NCBI RefSeq assembly: GCF_003597395.2 | Contig: NC_133771.1 | Coordinates: forward strand, 54,849,475-54,913,474 | Direction: 5' to 3' | DNA length: 64,000 bases | From: Chelonoidis abingdonii | Taxonomy: Eukaryota > Chordata > Testudines > Testudinidae | Shown: positions 36,251 to 48,205 of the stretch, piece by piece | Layout of the letters: each line of letters opens with the position of its first letter | How positions within the stretch are numbered: the stretch's first letter is position 1 | Program-made: the position numbers and the translations under genes | Notes under the pieces: generated by a model | What the model was told of the DNA's origin: nothing | The model's database searches: none | Seen by the model: only the letters and a program-made list of their open reading frames with translations

Positions 36251-36913
36251 CTTTCAGTGGGTCTCACTAGACTGACCATTGACACTATATTTAATGTATC
36301 ACATGCTGACTAATAACATAAGAGAACTCCACGTTTCTAAAACTGAACTGTTTCTTTATTTAGAGAACAATTTACAGAGATGCTGCAACTACAGCTAGCA
36401 TTCATGTCATGTGCAGACAGACTGATTTCCTATTAGGAAGTTTCTAATTCCTCTTCCAAAATTTTCCCTCCAGCTAGCTCTCCTTACAAGTTCCATGCAG
36501 GTTTCTACAGGCGAGACCCCTCAGTATAATTTAATAGCCCCAGGGGTGGCAGCGGTATCCACAATCACTTCAACATTGTGGCCTAGCCCCTCACATCCTT
36601 GGCCTGCTTGTCCCCTCTCTAGACCTGTTCCCATATATTCCCTCTCCCAGATGCTGAAGGGAGATGGGGGAGGCAGGGAATGTAGAGCAATGCAAACTGC
36701 TTTGTGCACAGTCTGCACCAGAGGGGATTTTTCCTGGACAGCTCTGGGATAGCAGTGTGAAGGGGCCATAGCAGAAGGGGAAATCATTCACATACATTAA
36801 TGATGCACTGAGCCTGAATCGCCTCCTGTTTATGCATAAGCCTGAAATGGGAACACAGTAAAGATTACAATGGTTCAAAAATGATGCAGCTTCCCTTCTA
36901 CCTTGAAGGCCCG

Positions 36914-37670
36914 TGTCATAAACAGATAGTTAAGGGTTAATGCCTCTTTAAGGGTTAAGAAGTTCACTCAGCCTTGCTGACACCTGACCAGAGAAACCAA
37001 TGGGGGAACAAGATGTTTCAAAAGGATGGAAGGAAGTTTTCCTTTGTTTAGTCAGTTTCAGTTTCAGCCGGAGTGAGAAAGATCAAGGAACCAGCCTCTT
37101 ATTAGAGTAGCGAGTCTTAAGGACGGAAATAAATAGGTTTATGTTTATTTTCTTTTTGTAACTTATCTTGGCATTAGAGGAATAATCAAATTTGGGTATT
37201 CTTGTGTATACTAAGGTTTTTACCCAGGGGAACATCCTGTGTTTTAAATATGTTGTCTGTGAGATTAGCTGGTATGCTGTCTCCCAGAGGTTTTTTTTTT
37301 CTTTTTACCTTTCTTTACTTTAATTAAAAGCCTTCTTTTTAAGAACCTGATTGATTTTTTCCCTGTTTTTCAGATCCAGGGGATTGGGTCTGGACTCACC
37401 AGGGACTGGGGGAGGAGGGAGGGGAAATGAGTAATTCTTCCTTGTTTTAAGATCCAGGGGGTTTGGATCACCAGGGAATGGTGGAAGAGTCTCTCAAAGC
37501 TACCCAGGGAGGGGAAGGTTTTGGCGGGGGAAGACACAGTTTTCCAAATGACTCAAACATTTGGATGGTGGCAGCCTAGTGATCTAAGCTGGTAATTAAG
37601 CTTAGGAGGTTCACACGCAGGTCCCCACATCTATACTCTAAGGTTCAGAGTGGGCGTGAAACCTATGACA
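36914..37670 (+). mobile_element. Solo LTR, family 'TGTCATAAACAG', copy 3
   Basis: Complete 757-bp LTR from TGTCATAAACAGATAG to 'cctatgaca'. The flanks gcccg (36909-36913) and gcctg (37671-37675) are a 5-bp duplication with one mismatch. An ATTAAA near 37325 supports + orientation. Two similar 'gatccaggggrttggrtc' blocks lie at 37373 and 37452. It is the best ungapped reference for the family here. Confidence 0.88.
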
Positions 37671-37684
37671 GCCTGTTAATTCCT

Positions 37685-37850
37685 AGTCTATCTATGATCT
37701 TTTGAAATATATTTCCATCCTAGCTATCGATTACAAAATCCCCCTATACAGTATCATTCGCAAATTTAATTAATATGCTACTAGCTATCGCTTCCAGATC
37801 ATTAACAAAATATTAAATAAGATCAGCTTTAACAATGATGCCCATGTTAC
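37685..37850 (-). mobile_element. CR1-type LINE fragment
   Basis: 'gtatcattcgcaaatttaat', 'taatatgcta' and 'ttccagatcattaacaaaatattaaa' match, on -, the CR1 segment around 'NIFINDLE' and 'KFANDT'. It is short and has no reading frame. Confidence 0.5.
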
Positions 37851-38989
37851 TGCAATATGCACCTTCCCCTGGAATTTACTTCCTTGCCGTTTTTCATTAC
37901 CCTCTGTTTACCATCATTTAGACAGCTTTCAAAACACATATCCAAAGTATTTCTAATTAACGTAGGGCTGGATTAGCACCTTGAAATCCAGCCTGAGTAA
38001 GGTGCAGTGCATACCTGCCCAGCAAGAACCTAATTGTTCTTCCTTGCTCTGGTAATTAGTGCAAGGCCTTTTCCTGGCTTAGCTTATTCCTCCTTCCATG
38101 TTGGCTTAGCTGCTGCATTAGGTGAAGCCAAGATTTCTCTTACTCGTTATCAATGCCCACCCACTCTCTGTGCACCTACACAGGAAAGGGAGTAGCAGCT
38201 TTTCAGTGCCTGTTCTCCATCCTCTGGAGGTAATGGTGATGTGAGTAGCTCCCACATATGAGTAACAGGACTTCTTACCCGGTTGTGTGAATAGCTCACA
38301 CAGATGAGTAACAGAACTCGAGATTTTATGAGACACTTGCTCAAATCCCAATACGCTAGATCAATTTTTGTCCACTAATTTTGCAGTTCTCTCAAAAACC
38401 TAAATCAAGTTTGTCCAGAAATTGTTGTTATGTATTATTCATGAATTTATTATGTAGTACAGTGGTCATCAGGGAGTTTACTGGTTTAGCAGAGTATTAT
38501 GGGTTATAGCCATGCTTCACCCCTCCCTTCCTCCACTCTATTTTCACATAGTTGAATAAAGCAGCATGTTCCCAGCCTGCAGTACTGTAAATAAAATGTT
38601 TTCTTTTGCCCTGAGCAGTCTATTTACAAAACTGTTGATGAGGAAAAAAACATAAAAATGGCAATTTATGGGAAAATTCAGGCATTTAATGCAGAAAATA
38701 AGGATTGGCAGTAATATATTGAAAGACTGGGTCACCATTGTCTTGCAAATGAGATTACAGATAAGGACAAACAGAGAGCAATTTTCCTCAGTGCTTGTAG
38801 CAATAAAATCTATTTCCTTTTAAGGAGTTGGTTATAGCTTCAGAAAGCAGGAGATAAAAATTTAGAAGACCTGCAAAAATTTTTAACAGTGCACTACACA
38901 ACAAAGCCAAACATTACTGTAGAACTGGAATGAAGGAGCAAGATGAAAGTGTACCTGGGTATGTGACAGAGCTAAAAAGATTAATGAAA
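37851..38989. other. Nothing recognised
   Basis: No gene or repeat identified. Short overlapping ORFs near 38118-38351 have no domain content. Confidence 0.45.
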
Positions 38990-40178
38990 TATTGCTTATT
39001 CAGAAATATCCTAGTGGTTAAGTCTAGGACAGATTTGTCTGTGGTAAAGGTAATAGTGTTGATGTAATATACTTAGACTTCTGTAAGACATTTGACTTGG
39101 TACCTCATGACATTTTGATTAAAAATCTAGAACGATATAGAATTAACAGTAGCACACATTACATGGATTAAAAGCTGACTGACTAATAGGTTTCAAAATG
39201 TAATTGTAAAGGGAATCATCATTAAGCAAGAGTATTTCTAGTGAGGTCCCATAAGTATTGGTGCTTAGCCCTATGCTGTTTCACATTTTTATCAATGACC
39301 CGGAAGAAAACATAAAACCATCACTGATAAAGTGACAAAAATCGAGGGAGTGGTAAATAGCAAAGAGGACAAGTCATTAATACAGAGCAATCTGGATGAC
39401 TTAGTAAAGTGGATACAAGCAAATAATATGAGTTTTAATATGGCTAATTATAAATGCATATACCTAGGAACAAAGAATGCAGGGAGACTCTGTCTTGGTG
39501 AAGAAGTTACTCTGGGGGTTGTGGTGCATAATCAGCTGAACTTGCGCTCCCGATGTGACACTTGATCAAAAGGGTCAGTGAAATTCTTGCATGTATAAAC
39601 AGGAGGATCTTGATAAGAAGAGAAGGATTGGGGGTTTCTTTTGTATTTTTTACCTCTATGTATATATATGGCAATAGTGTGACTGCTGCTGGAACACTAT
39701 GTCCAGTTCTAGAGTCCGCATTTCAAGAAAATTGGAGAGGGTTCAGAGACAAGCCATGAGAACAATTAAAAGATTAGAAAACCTGCCTTATAGTGATACA
39801 CTCAAGGAGCTCAGTCTATTTAGTTTAACAAAAAGAAGGCTAAGGGGTGACTTGATTACATTCTGTAAGTACCTACTTTGGGTACAAATATTTAATAATG
39901 GGCTCTTCAATCTAACAGAAAAATGTATAACATGATTCCATGGCTGGAAGCTAAAGCTAGACAAATTCAGACTAGAATTATGGCATACATTTTTAACAAT
40001 GAAAGTATTTTAACCATTGAAATGATTTATTAAAGGTCATGATGTATTCTCTATCACTGACAATTTCAAAATCAATATTTGCTGTTTTTCTAAAACATAC
40101 TCTCTAGGAATTATTTTGGGGAAGTTCTGTGGGCTGTGTTTTACAGGATGTCACACTGGCCTTGGAATCTATGAATTG
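38990..40178 (+). mobile_element. CR1-type LINE, 5'-truncated
   Basis: Reverse transcriptase motif A reads [20 protein letters not shown] (39061-39120). It is followed by FHIFINDPEE and, after a short deletion at the FADD site, TKIEGVVNSKEDKSLIQSNL, then DDLVKWIQANNMSFNMANYK. The C-terminal RVQRQAMRTIKRLENLPYSD (39740-39800) and a 3' end 'ggccttggaatctatgaat' follow. Stops are scattered. This is a different CR1 subfamily from those at 13.9 and 17 kb. Confidence 0.85.
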
Positions 40179-40219
40179 ATGTAGTATTAATAATGAAAGA
40201 ATTCAAAGATAATTTCTAG

Positions 40220-40920
40220 CAAAGGACACTTGGCCCGAAGCTATAAAACTAGCAAGAGCAATGGTATCAGCAGCTAAAAACTTACAAGATTTGCATGTAG
40301 ATTGCAGGACTAATCAAACTGAATAGAATAACCAAAATGCAAAGCAAGCTGATAGAGACTCAGGATCCTGTGTGGTGTTTCTGCAGTGGAGGATCTCAAT
40401 TTGGGACAGTTTGTAAATTTAAAAGGGCCCAGTGTCCTTAATGCCTTAATATTGGACACTTATTTAGAAAATGTAAAGGTGACTATCAAATAGTATCTGA
40501 AACGCACAAGGGTAAAGCCCAAAAGCCCAGAGGAAAAGGAAAAAAGAGTGGTTTTTACCTTGAGGGTTAGGAAGACACAGAAGATGAGATCCACACTATG
40601 TATTCCCCAAAAGAGAAGAAATTAGTATCTTATAAAATAATAGTAGAGTTAAACAATCAGTTGGTATAAATGTACAGTAAGATACAGGGGCTTCAGCCAC
40701 TATGATCAATAAATCAGTGCAAAGCACAGCTGAGTCCACAGTGAATTCATGAGTGACTCTGCTCACCTACTCATGAGAAACTGTCAAGGTGGTAGGTTCT
40801 GTGCTCATCTCCATAAAATACAAGAGCCAAAATAAAATGTTACCAGTCCTAGTGATCTGAGGACAAAGGCAAAATCTCTTAGGCAGAGATTAGTTGTGAG
40901 AACTAAAATGGAATCTTTCT
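40220..40920 (+). pseudogene. Ty3/Gypsy gag zinc knuckle and protease remnant
   Basis: GGSQFGTVCKFKRAQCP (40392-40440) and CLNIGHLFRKCKGDYQ form two Cys-rich knuckles. The linker KAQKPRGKGKKSG follows, and then IIVELNNQLV and the retropepsin active-site motif DTGASATMINKS (40681-40716). Several in-frame stops lie between these islands. It is a second Gypsy lineage, on the opposite strand from the 33-36 kb element; no pol remains. Confidence 0.7.
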
Positions 40921-42459
40921 TGCTTATTTTTTGTCCAAGTCTCGCTTCTTTGTTTTCTTGTTACGGAAAGAATCTCGGTAGCTTAGTGATTTGAAGAGTC
41001 ATCGTTAACTTAATTTCCAACTTATTTACTGCCAAAGCAAAGTCAATGGTAGTTTTACCGTTGATTTAAATGGGACTAGAAATAGGCCCTTATTAGTGAG
41101 CCTACATTCTGTCTAGTACTTTCCCCTGTTCAATAGATGCGTACAAGCATATTTATATATTTATTTAAGTTTATATGTAATTAGTGTCATACAAAATCAA
41201 TATTGCACAAATCAAATGGACCAGAACCTAGTGAACTAATTGATCTTAAAATGAAATTGCTGACAGGAATGTATCATTAAAGGGGTATGTTTCCACAGGG
41301 GTGCTCATGGGGCCAGAGCTCTTGGACCAAAGCTAGCTTTTTAATTAGTGACCTGGAAGAAAATGTAAAATCATCACTGATAATGTTTGCAGACAACACA
41401 AAGATCAGTAATGCAGGAAATAATGATGAGTACAGGTGACTGTTATAGAGTGTCCTGGATTACTTGGTATTGGGAATATATGGAAAAATGTCTTCTCCAC
41501 TGTATTTTGGTGCATCAGTTCATTATTGATTTCAGCTACAACAAATACAGTAAACAGTGTCATTTTTCATAAGGGAGAGCAGTCTCTGTAGATACAACAG
41601 TGTAATATATTTTGGTATTTCAGAGCATTTTGAAGAAAAATAACCACCACGTATATAATAGTGTCCTAAATTAGTCATACTTATTATGACCTTCAGAAAC
41701 TGAAAGTAACTTTATCAGAGCACTGAATTACAATAATCTATAGTATTTGTGCCACTATTTTATCAGTCAGGAAGCAGTTCCACCCTAAACTTTATTTATA
41801 TTATATAAACCCAGTAAAATAAGAGTATAACTTGGCTGAAAGGATTTGACAAAAATAAATACATTAATAATAATTAATGAAAGACTTACATTTGGCAGGC
41901 TGTGCAAATTTGTGCCCAGGGAACACATTTATTTTTAATATTTTTAAATGGCTTCTGTTTCAGATTTTGCTCATAAAGGCATTTAATAGAGCTTGTCAAA
42001 ATTTTGCTGTCAAAAATTTTGTTTTGGTTTGTTTTTTTGCATGCAAAATGGATTTTTGGTGAAACAGAAATGTTCACCAAAATAAATACAGTAAATGAAT
42101 GCATATACATTCTATTTTTATCAAAAAAAATTGAGCTGTCAAAAAACTTACAATTTTTTCATTTTTATATTTTTGATGAAACTTCTGAAGAAAGCTAAGC
42201 AACTGTATATGTGTATGTGTGTGCATGTATACATGTGTTATATAAAATCATCCACATTTTTGTCAGGAAAGTAATTTCCTAACCAGATCTGCTCTTTATG
42301 CAGATACTCTTTCTGAGAAGCCATCATCGCTCTCTCATATGCAATGTCCATTATCTGTCTCAGAGTTAATCACAATTACATTTGTTTAGATTTCACTGAA
42401 AAAACTCCAGACTAAAGTGCTCTGGATGTCCTCATCAGACATTGAAAACCACATTCACA
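40921..42459 (+). other. AT-rich DNA with a short CR1 fragment
   Basis: At about 41290-41440 'aattagtgacctggaagaaaatg' and 'gtttgcagacaacacaaagatcag' give SDLEENVKSSLIMFADNTKIS, the CR1 FADD region. Nothing else is recognised. A+T is high, especially 41750-42190. Confidence 0.5.
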
Positions 42460-44510
42460 TCATAGAATCATAGAATATCAGGGTTGGAAGGGACCTCAGG
42501 AGGTCATCTAGTCCAAGCCCCTGCTTTGTCAAACCTGACCTTCAAAACCTCTAAGGATGGAGATTCTATCACCTCCCTAGGTAACTCATTCCAGTGCTTC
42601 ACCACTCTCTGAGTGAAAAAAGTTTTTCCTAATATCCAACCTAAACCTCCCCCGCTGCAACTTGAGACCATTACTCCTTGTTCTGTCATCAGGTACCACT
42701 GAGAACAGTCTAGATCCATCCTCTTTGGGACCCCCTTTCCTTCTCTTCTCAGACTAAACAATCCCAGTTCCCTCAGCCTCTCCTCATAAGTCATGTGCTC
42801 CAGCCCCCTAATCATTTTTGTTGCCCTCCACTGGACTCTTCCAATTTTTCCACATCCTTCTTGTAGTGTGGGGCCCAAAACTGGACACAGTACTCCAGAT
42901 GAGGCCTCACCAATGTCGAAATAGAGGGAATGAATGACATCATCCCTCGATCTGCTGGCAATGCCCCTACTTATACAGCCCAAAATGCCATTAGCCTTCT
43001 TGGCAACAAGGCACACTGTTGACTCATATCCAGCTTCTCATCCACTGTAACCCCTAGGTCCTTTTCTGCAGAACTGCTTGCCTAGCCATTCGGTCCCTAG
43101 TCTGTAACAGTGAATGGGATTCTTCCGTCCTAAGTGCAGGACTCTGCACTTGTCCTTGTTGAACCTCATCAGGTTTCTTTTGGCCCAAGTCCTCTAATTT
43201 GTCTAGGTCCCTCTGTATCCTATCCCTACCCTCCAGCGTATCTACCACTCCTCCCAGTTTAGTGTCATCTGCAAACTTGCTGAGAGTGCAGTCCATGCCA
43301 TCCTCCAGATCATTAATGAAGATATTGAACAAAACCGCCCCAGGACCGACCCTTGGGCACTCACTTGAAACCGGCTGCCAACTAGACATGGAGCCATTGA
43401 TCACTACCCGTTGAGCCCGACGATCTAGCCAGCTTTCTATCCACCTTATAGTCCATCATCCAGCCCATACTTCTTTAACTTGCTGGCAAGAATACTGTGG
43501 GAGACCGTATCAAAAGCTTTGCTAAAGTCAAGAATAACACATCCACTGCTTTCCCCTCATCCACAGACCCAGTTATCTCCTCATAGAAGGCAATTAGGTT
43601 AGTCAGGCATGACTTGCCCTTGGTGAATCCATGCTGACTGTTCCTGATCACTTTCCTCTCCTCTAAGTGCTTCAGATTGATTCCTTGAGGACCTGCTCCA
43701 TGATTTTTCCAGGGACTGAGTGAGGCTGACTGGCCTGTAGTTCCCCGGATCCTCCTCCTTCCCTTTTTTAAAGATGGGCACTACATTAGCCTTTTTCCAG
43801 TCATCTGGGACCTCCCCGTTCCCATGAGTTTTCAAAGATAATGGCCAATGGCTCTGCAATCACATCCGCCAACTCCTTTAGCACCCTTGGATGCAGCGCA
43901 TCCGGCCCCATGGACTTGTGCTCGTCCAGTTTTTCTAAATAGTCCTGAACCACTTCTTTCTCCACAGAGGGCTGGTCACCTTCTCTCCCCATACTGTGCT
44001 GCCCAGTGCAGCAGTCTGGAGCTGACCTTGTTTGTGAAGACAGAGGCAAAAAAAGCGAGTACATTAGCTTTTTCCACATCCTCTATCACTAGGTTGCCTC
44101 CCTCATTCAATAAGGGGCCCACACTTTTCTTGACTTTCTTCTTGTTGCTAACATACCTGAAGAAACTCTTCTTATTACTCTTAACATCTCTTGCTAGCTG
44201 CAACTCCAAGTGTGATTTGGCCTTCCTGATTTCACTCCTGTATGCCTGAGCAATATTTTTATACTCCTCCCTGATCGTTTGTCCAATCTTCCACTTCTTC
44301 TAAGCTTCTCTTTTGCGTTTAAGATCAGTAAGGATTTCACTGTTAAGCCAAACTGGTTGCCTGCCATATTTACTATTCTTCCTACACATCGGGATATTTT
44401 TTTCCTGCAACCTCAATAAGGATTCTTTAAAATACAGCCAGCTCTCCTGGACTCCTTTCCCTCCTGAGGTGGGAATAACTGATGTTACAACAGGCTGCTT
44501 TGTGACTCTG
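42460..44510 (-). mobile_element. CR1 LINE, about 2 kb, 5'-truncated
   Basis: The 3' end on - is 'tgatattctatgattctatga' (42460-42480). Reading upstream, the conserved islands are WLNSEILTDLKRKREA (near 44330), [23 protein letters not shown] text (44150), [20 protein letters not shown] (43930), [20 protein letters not shown] then GNYRPVSLT (43800), [20 protein letters not shown] (43330), [15 protein letters not shown] (43270) and [20 protein letters not shown] (42830). Endonuclease and ORF1 are missing. Confidence 0.9.
42504..44420 (-). pseudogene. CR1 ORF2 reverse transcriptase remnant
   Basis: The coding islands listed for the element fall in several frames, separated by at least five frameshifts or stops. 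The catalytic FADD motif is intact (about 43265). Roughly 600 residues of family coverage remain, lacking the N-terminal endonuclease. Low divergence of the motifs suggests this is among the younger CR1 copies in the window. Confidence 0.8.
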
Positions 44511-45139
44511 TAACCACAGCAATGTGATATGCATATGATATGGTGCATGGTTTAATAATCAGAGCTGGAAATAAGAGTCAGAAAACTGTGTCCTCTATAA
44601 TGTATCTGACCAATTTTTTTATTATTTTTTTTTAAATTTGGGATGGGATTATCAAAGGCTCAAACTTCACTTAGGCATCTAGTAGCTATTTATACCTTTG
44701 AAAAAATTTCCTTAGGTGACTAAAATAAGGCATCAAATTCCATACGTAGGGATGTAGGTGAAAGCTACTGATTTTCAGAAGTGCTGAACCCTACTGAACC
44801 ATTAATTCAGCTTGAAAAGTTAGAGAATGTAAAAGGAATAATGATCCACCTTGTAAGTATTTTGGTGATGTTTCCTTAGGATAATTGTTGAAAGGAAGGA
44901 GTATAGAAGTCAATGTGTGTTTTATGTAATAATGACTAGAAATGGGCTGAAGCATCTGTGATCTTCTGAAGCCAAATCATAAAAAGCTGAAGTTCAGGAT
45001 TTGAACCCCAAACCAGGCTTCACACCTTTTTGAATCTCAGTGGAAGGAATATTATGATGATTCATGTTCTCCCAAAAATGAGGATAATAACTGGCTTTTG
45101 ACGACACCAATCCTGCATGACACTATCCATCTGAATTCT
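44511..45139. other. Probably an old dispersed repeat; no gene
   Basis: 44650-44810 contains 'cttaggcatctagtagctat' and 'gattttcagaagtgctgaac', similar in type to 24340-24480. No ORF. Confidence 0.35.
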
Positions 45140-45300
45140 CTTGTTTTATACTTTCATTGTAAGCTCTCTCACGCAAAGGGCATCTTTTTGCTCTGTGTTT
45201 GTGCAGCAGCTAGCACAGCAGGGTCCTGGTCCATGCCTGGGACTCCTAGACATTGTCGAACTAAAAATAATAAATAATACAAATAATAAATAATACAAAA
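45140..45300 (+). mobile_element. CORE-SINE (MIR-like), 3' part
   Basis: 'cattgtaagctctctcacgc', 'tagcacagcagggtcctggt' and an AATAAATAAT tail match the 3' part of the SINE at 23327-23412. Confidence 0.6.
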
Positions 45301-45624
45301 GAAGGTACAAACCATTATGGAGACTAGGTCCCAGCTAGGACAGACAATAATTGTTGCTCTGTAGAGTTACAGAAACCAGCTCTACTCACATTCTTCTCTG
45401 TAACCTGATATGTTCAGAAGGTGAGTCAGTCACAGACCACAGGAAAAGCTGATAAAGGTTCTATAGGTTTTGTGGAAAAAGAAATATAGATTTTAAATTG
45501 ATACATTTTATACATAAAAAATTTGATTTGCTTTCAACCCAGCAGATGGTTGGCATGGTAACCCTAGCATAATACAGCACAAGGGCATATACTTACGATG
45601 ACAGAGAATATGTTGGGAATTGGT

Positions 45625-45716
45625 CCTGCTGTTGGGAACTGGTCCTGCTTTCAGCAGGGGATTGGACTAATTGACCTCCTGAAATCCCTTCCAGCTCTGA
45701 TATTCTATAATTCTAA
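45625..45716 (+). mobile_element. CR1 3' tail
   Basis: 'ggtcctgctttcagcagggg', 'ttggactaattgacctcctg' and the end 'gatattctataattcta'. Only the terminal 90 bp of the LINE remain. Confidence 0.75.
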
Positions 45717-46621
45717 TACGTGGCAGTAGGTAATGCCACAACAGAGACTTTGATTCCCACTTATTGTTCACCTACTTATTTATTTTATAGGAAAAGCAAT
45801 TAAGTGGTATAACAATTAGTTGTCATGGCATCTATGTAATTTGAATAGTAGAAAAATTATCATCCTTACTTTCCTAGCATCCACTAAGTGAAATGTGGAC
45901 AGATGCTCCAATACTGTTATATCCAAGTTTTCAGTTATATATTTCTCTTTGCATTTTGCCTTTGCCATTCTTTGACTCAACCTCTGTATTAGTGGCATGG
46001 CTGTGCTTACACTCACTATAAATATTTTTTCCTCCACAGGTTTCAGTATTTCATGCTTTCTACCACTGCTGACTGAGGCTCACATCCCCTTTCCCTCCTG
46101 GTTGTGTATAGTGTAGCTCAAAGAGTCTTATACAAATGTAAAAGGTACAGTTCCATCTCATGGGACCCTTCTGTTTGAGTATCTGAAGAGCAGCCCACAG
46201 TTCTCAACCTTCTCTCAAATTTTGACAAGTTGCTGTAGGTTGTCTGAAATGGCTGCAAATTTTGCATATCATAGCTAACACCTTGTTAAGACGATCTGTG
46301 CTTCAGAGAAATTCAAAGAACTACAATGTAGAATGATTCAGATACTGCGAGGTGGTGGTAATAAAAAGCTGACACATTCTCTGAAGAAATTTCTTGTTTG
46401 TATATTTTTCAGCAAATTGAATGTTCTTGGTGAATATTTTCTTTCACTGTGAAAAGAAACTTTTCCTTTAGAAACACTATACAAACTCATTATCTCCTTC
46501 TGTTCCAAGTGTTTTCAATTTTTCTTTGCTATGAAAAACATGTTTCTTCTTAGGTTCATGTGGTTACAAGGCCATTGAACAGTGTTTCAAGAATAGTAAG
46601 AACAGAAACAGAAGAATGGTC
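45717..46621. other. Nothing recognised
   Basis: AT-rich DNA with no domain-like ORF. Confidence 0.45.
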
Positions 46622-46875
46622 AGGTTAAAGCATTGATCTGAGAGAGCGCAGTGGTGGGTTCTATTCATGGCTTTGCCACAGGCTTTTCATCTTGAGCAAG
46701 TCACTTAATCTCATGTAGCTTTAGGTTTTCCAGTCTTTAAAATAGAGATAATGCTCTCTTTCTCCCATCATTTGTCTATTTAGATTATTCTTTGGGAATA
46801 AGGATTGTCTCTTACTACCTGCATGCACAGTGCCTAAGACAATGGGTCTCCAAACTCAGTTATGACTTCTAGGCT
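46622..46875 (+). mobile_element. CORE-SINE (MIR-like), nearly complete
   Basis: 'gcagtggtgggttctattca', 'gagcaagtcacttaatctca', 'tttagattattctttgggaa' and 'cagtgcctaagacaatgggt' follow the SINE from head to 3' end, decayed. Confidence 0.65.
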
Positions 46876-48177
46876 AAACTACACTACCTCTACTGTACTA
46901 TACTACTATTCATCCTGCTAACAAACATCTAAACAGACAGACAACACTGATCCCAGTGGGGGACTTAGAGGGAGGTGGTGTCTTACAGTGTCTTCATTTG
47001 ATTCCTTCCTTTGTTTTTCATATAGTGGCGAATAGGTTTGAGGGATAACATTCTTAAGATTTGTACTATAAGTGGACTTTGAAGAGGGATTTGAAAGAAA
47101 AGAGGTTAGATGCCTAGTGCTCTTTGATAGTGAGCAGTAATCATTATTTATAATGAAGGGGGAATGAAGTAAACCAGTTTTATATGTATAACATAGATCC
47201 AGGTGGAATGAGGGCAAAATAAAAAGCATTCTTTGTGTTAAATGATTACTATTCAAGCTCAGGACTCCTCTATAGGTGGGATTCTTATCCTGAAAACAGT
47301 TACATTACCCTCACATAAGTGTCTCTTACTTATGTGAGTAGGCTTGTTGCACTCATTGGTCCTACTTGCGGTATAAGTGTTTGCAGGATCAGTTCCTACC
47401 TATGTTAACTTGACTGAATTTCCTTTAAATTGGCTGAAACAAATTTTTACTAGTTACTATTTACTCTATCAGTTGCATGTATGTGTCACAGCCTGTCCAG
47501 GAGCAGGTCTGGTTTGATAAGTCAAAGCCATCATTGGTAGCTTTCATGAAGAGGGGCCAGAAGAGCGGATGAAACAGAATAAGCATCTAATGTGAGGGTG
47601 TAAGACAAGTAGGGAACAACGTTTGAATTTATCGCAGTGCTGGCACTTTGTCTCTTATGTGTGATGTAAAGTGTAATGAATGTCATGTTGCTGTGTAAAA
47701 AATTTTACATAAAAATTTTAAAAGAATGCTAAAGGTCCATATTTAAGCACTGAAAAATTAGAAGATGCCAGAATTAACATTGCCTTTCCAACCTTAGTTA
47801 GGCTCCCTTATATCTATGCATTACATTATGGTCTTTAATTACTTGATCACATACTATATTTTTCCACAGAATCTCTGCCTCGTTCAGTGCACAGAATATC
47901 AGAAACTATTCAATAGCTTGTTTCATACTCGTTCATTTGTGTGGTCCCAAGCCTTATTTACTGCACGTTATTCAAACCATGCTCTGAAGAAAGATCATTA
48001 ATTTCTTTATTCTATATTTGTATTCATGCTGTTCTTCTCACCATCATATCTGAAGGCTTTCCAGTAGTGCATGAAGCGAATTGACTATACATTTATCACG
48101 TGGTATCTGTTGTCTCATTCTCTCTCCAGAAGGAGAAACGTAGTGGAGTGTCGTTTTGATACAGTGTCAAGTTTGTT
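46876..48177. other. Nothing recognised
   Basis: No gene or repeat family identified; short ORFs lack domain content. Confidence 0.45.
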
Positions 48178-48205
48178 TTTCAGAGTGGTAGCCATGTTAG
48201 TGTGT

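Noticed and set aside
41877..42198. Overlapping Phe/Lys-rich ORFs on both strands
   Set aside because: A/T-rich composition with no domain content.
43848..44249. 133-codon + strand ORF
   Set aside because: Antisense to CR1 reverse transcriptase coding sequence.
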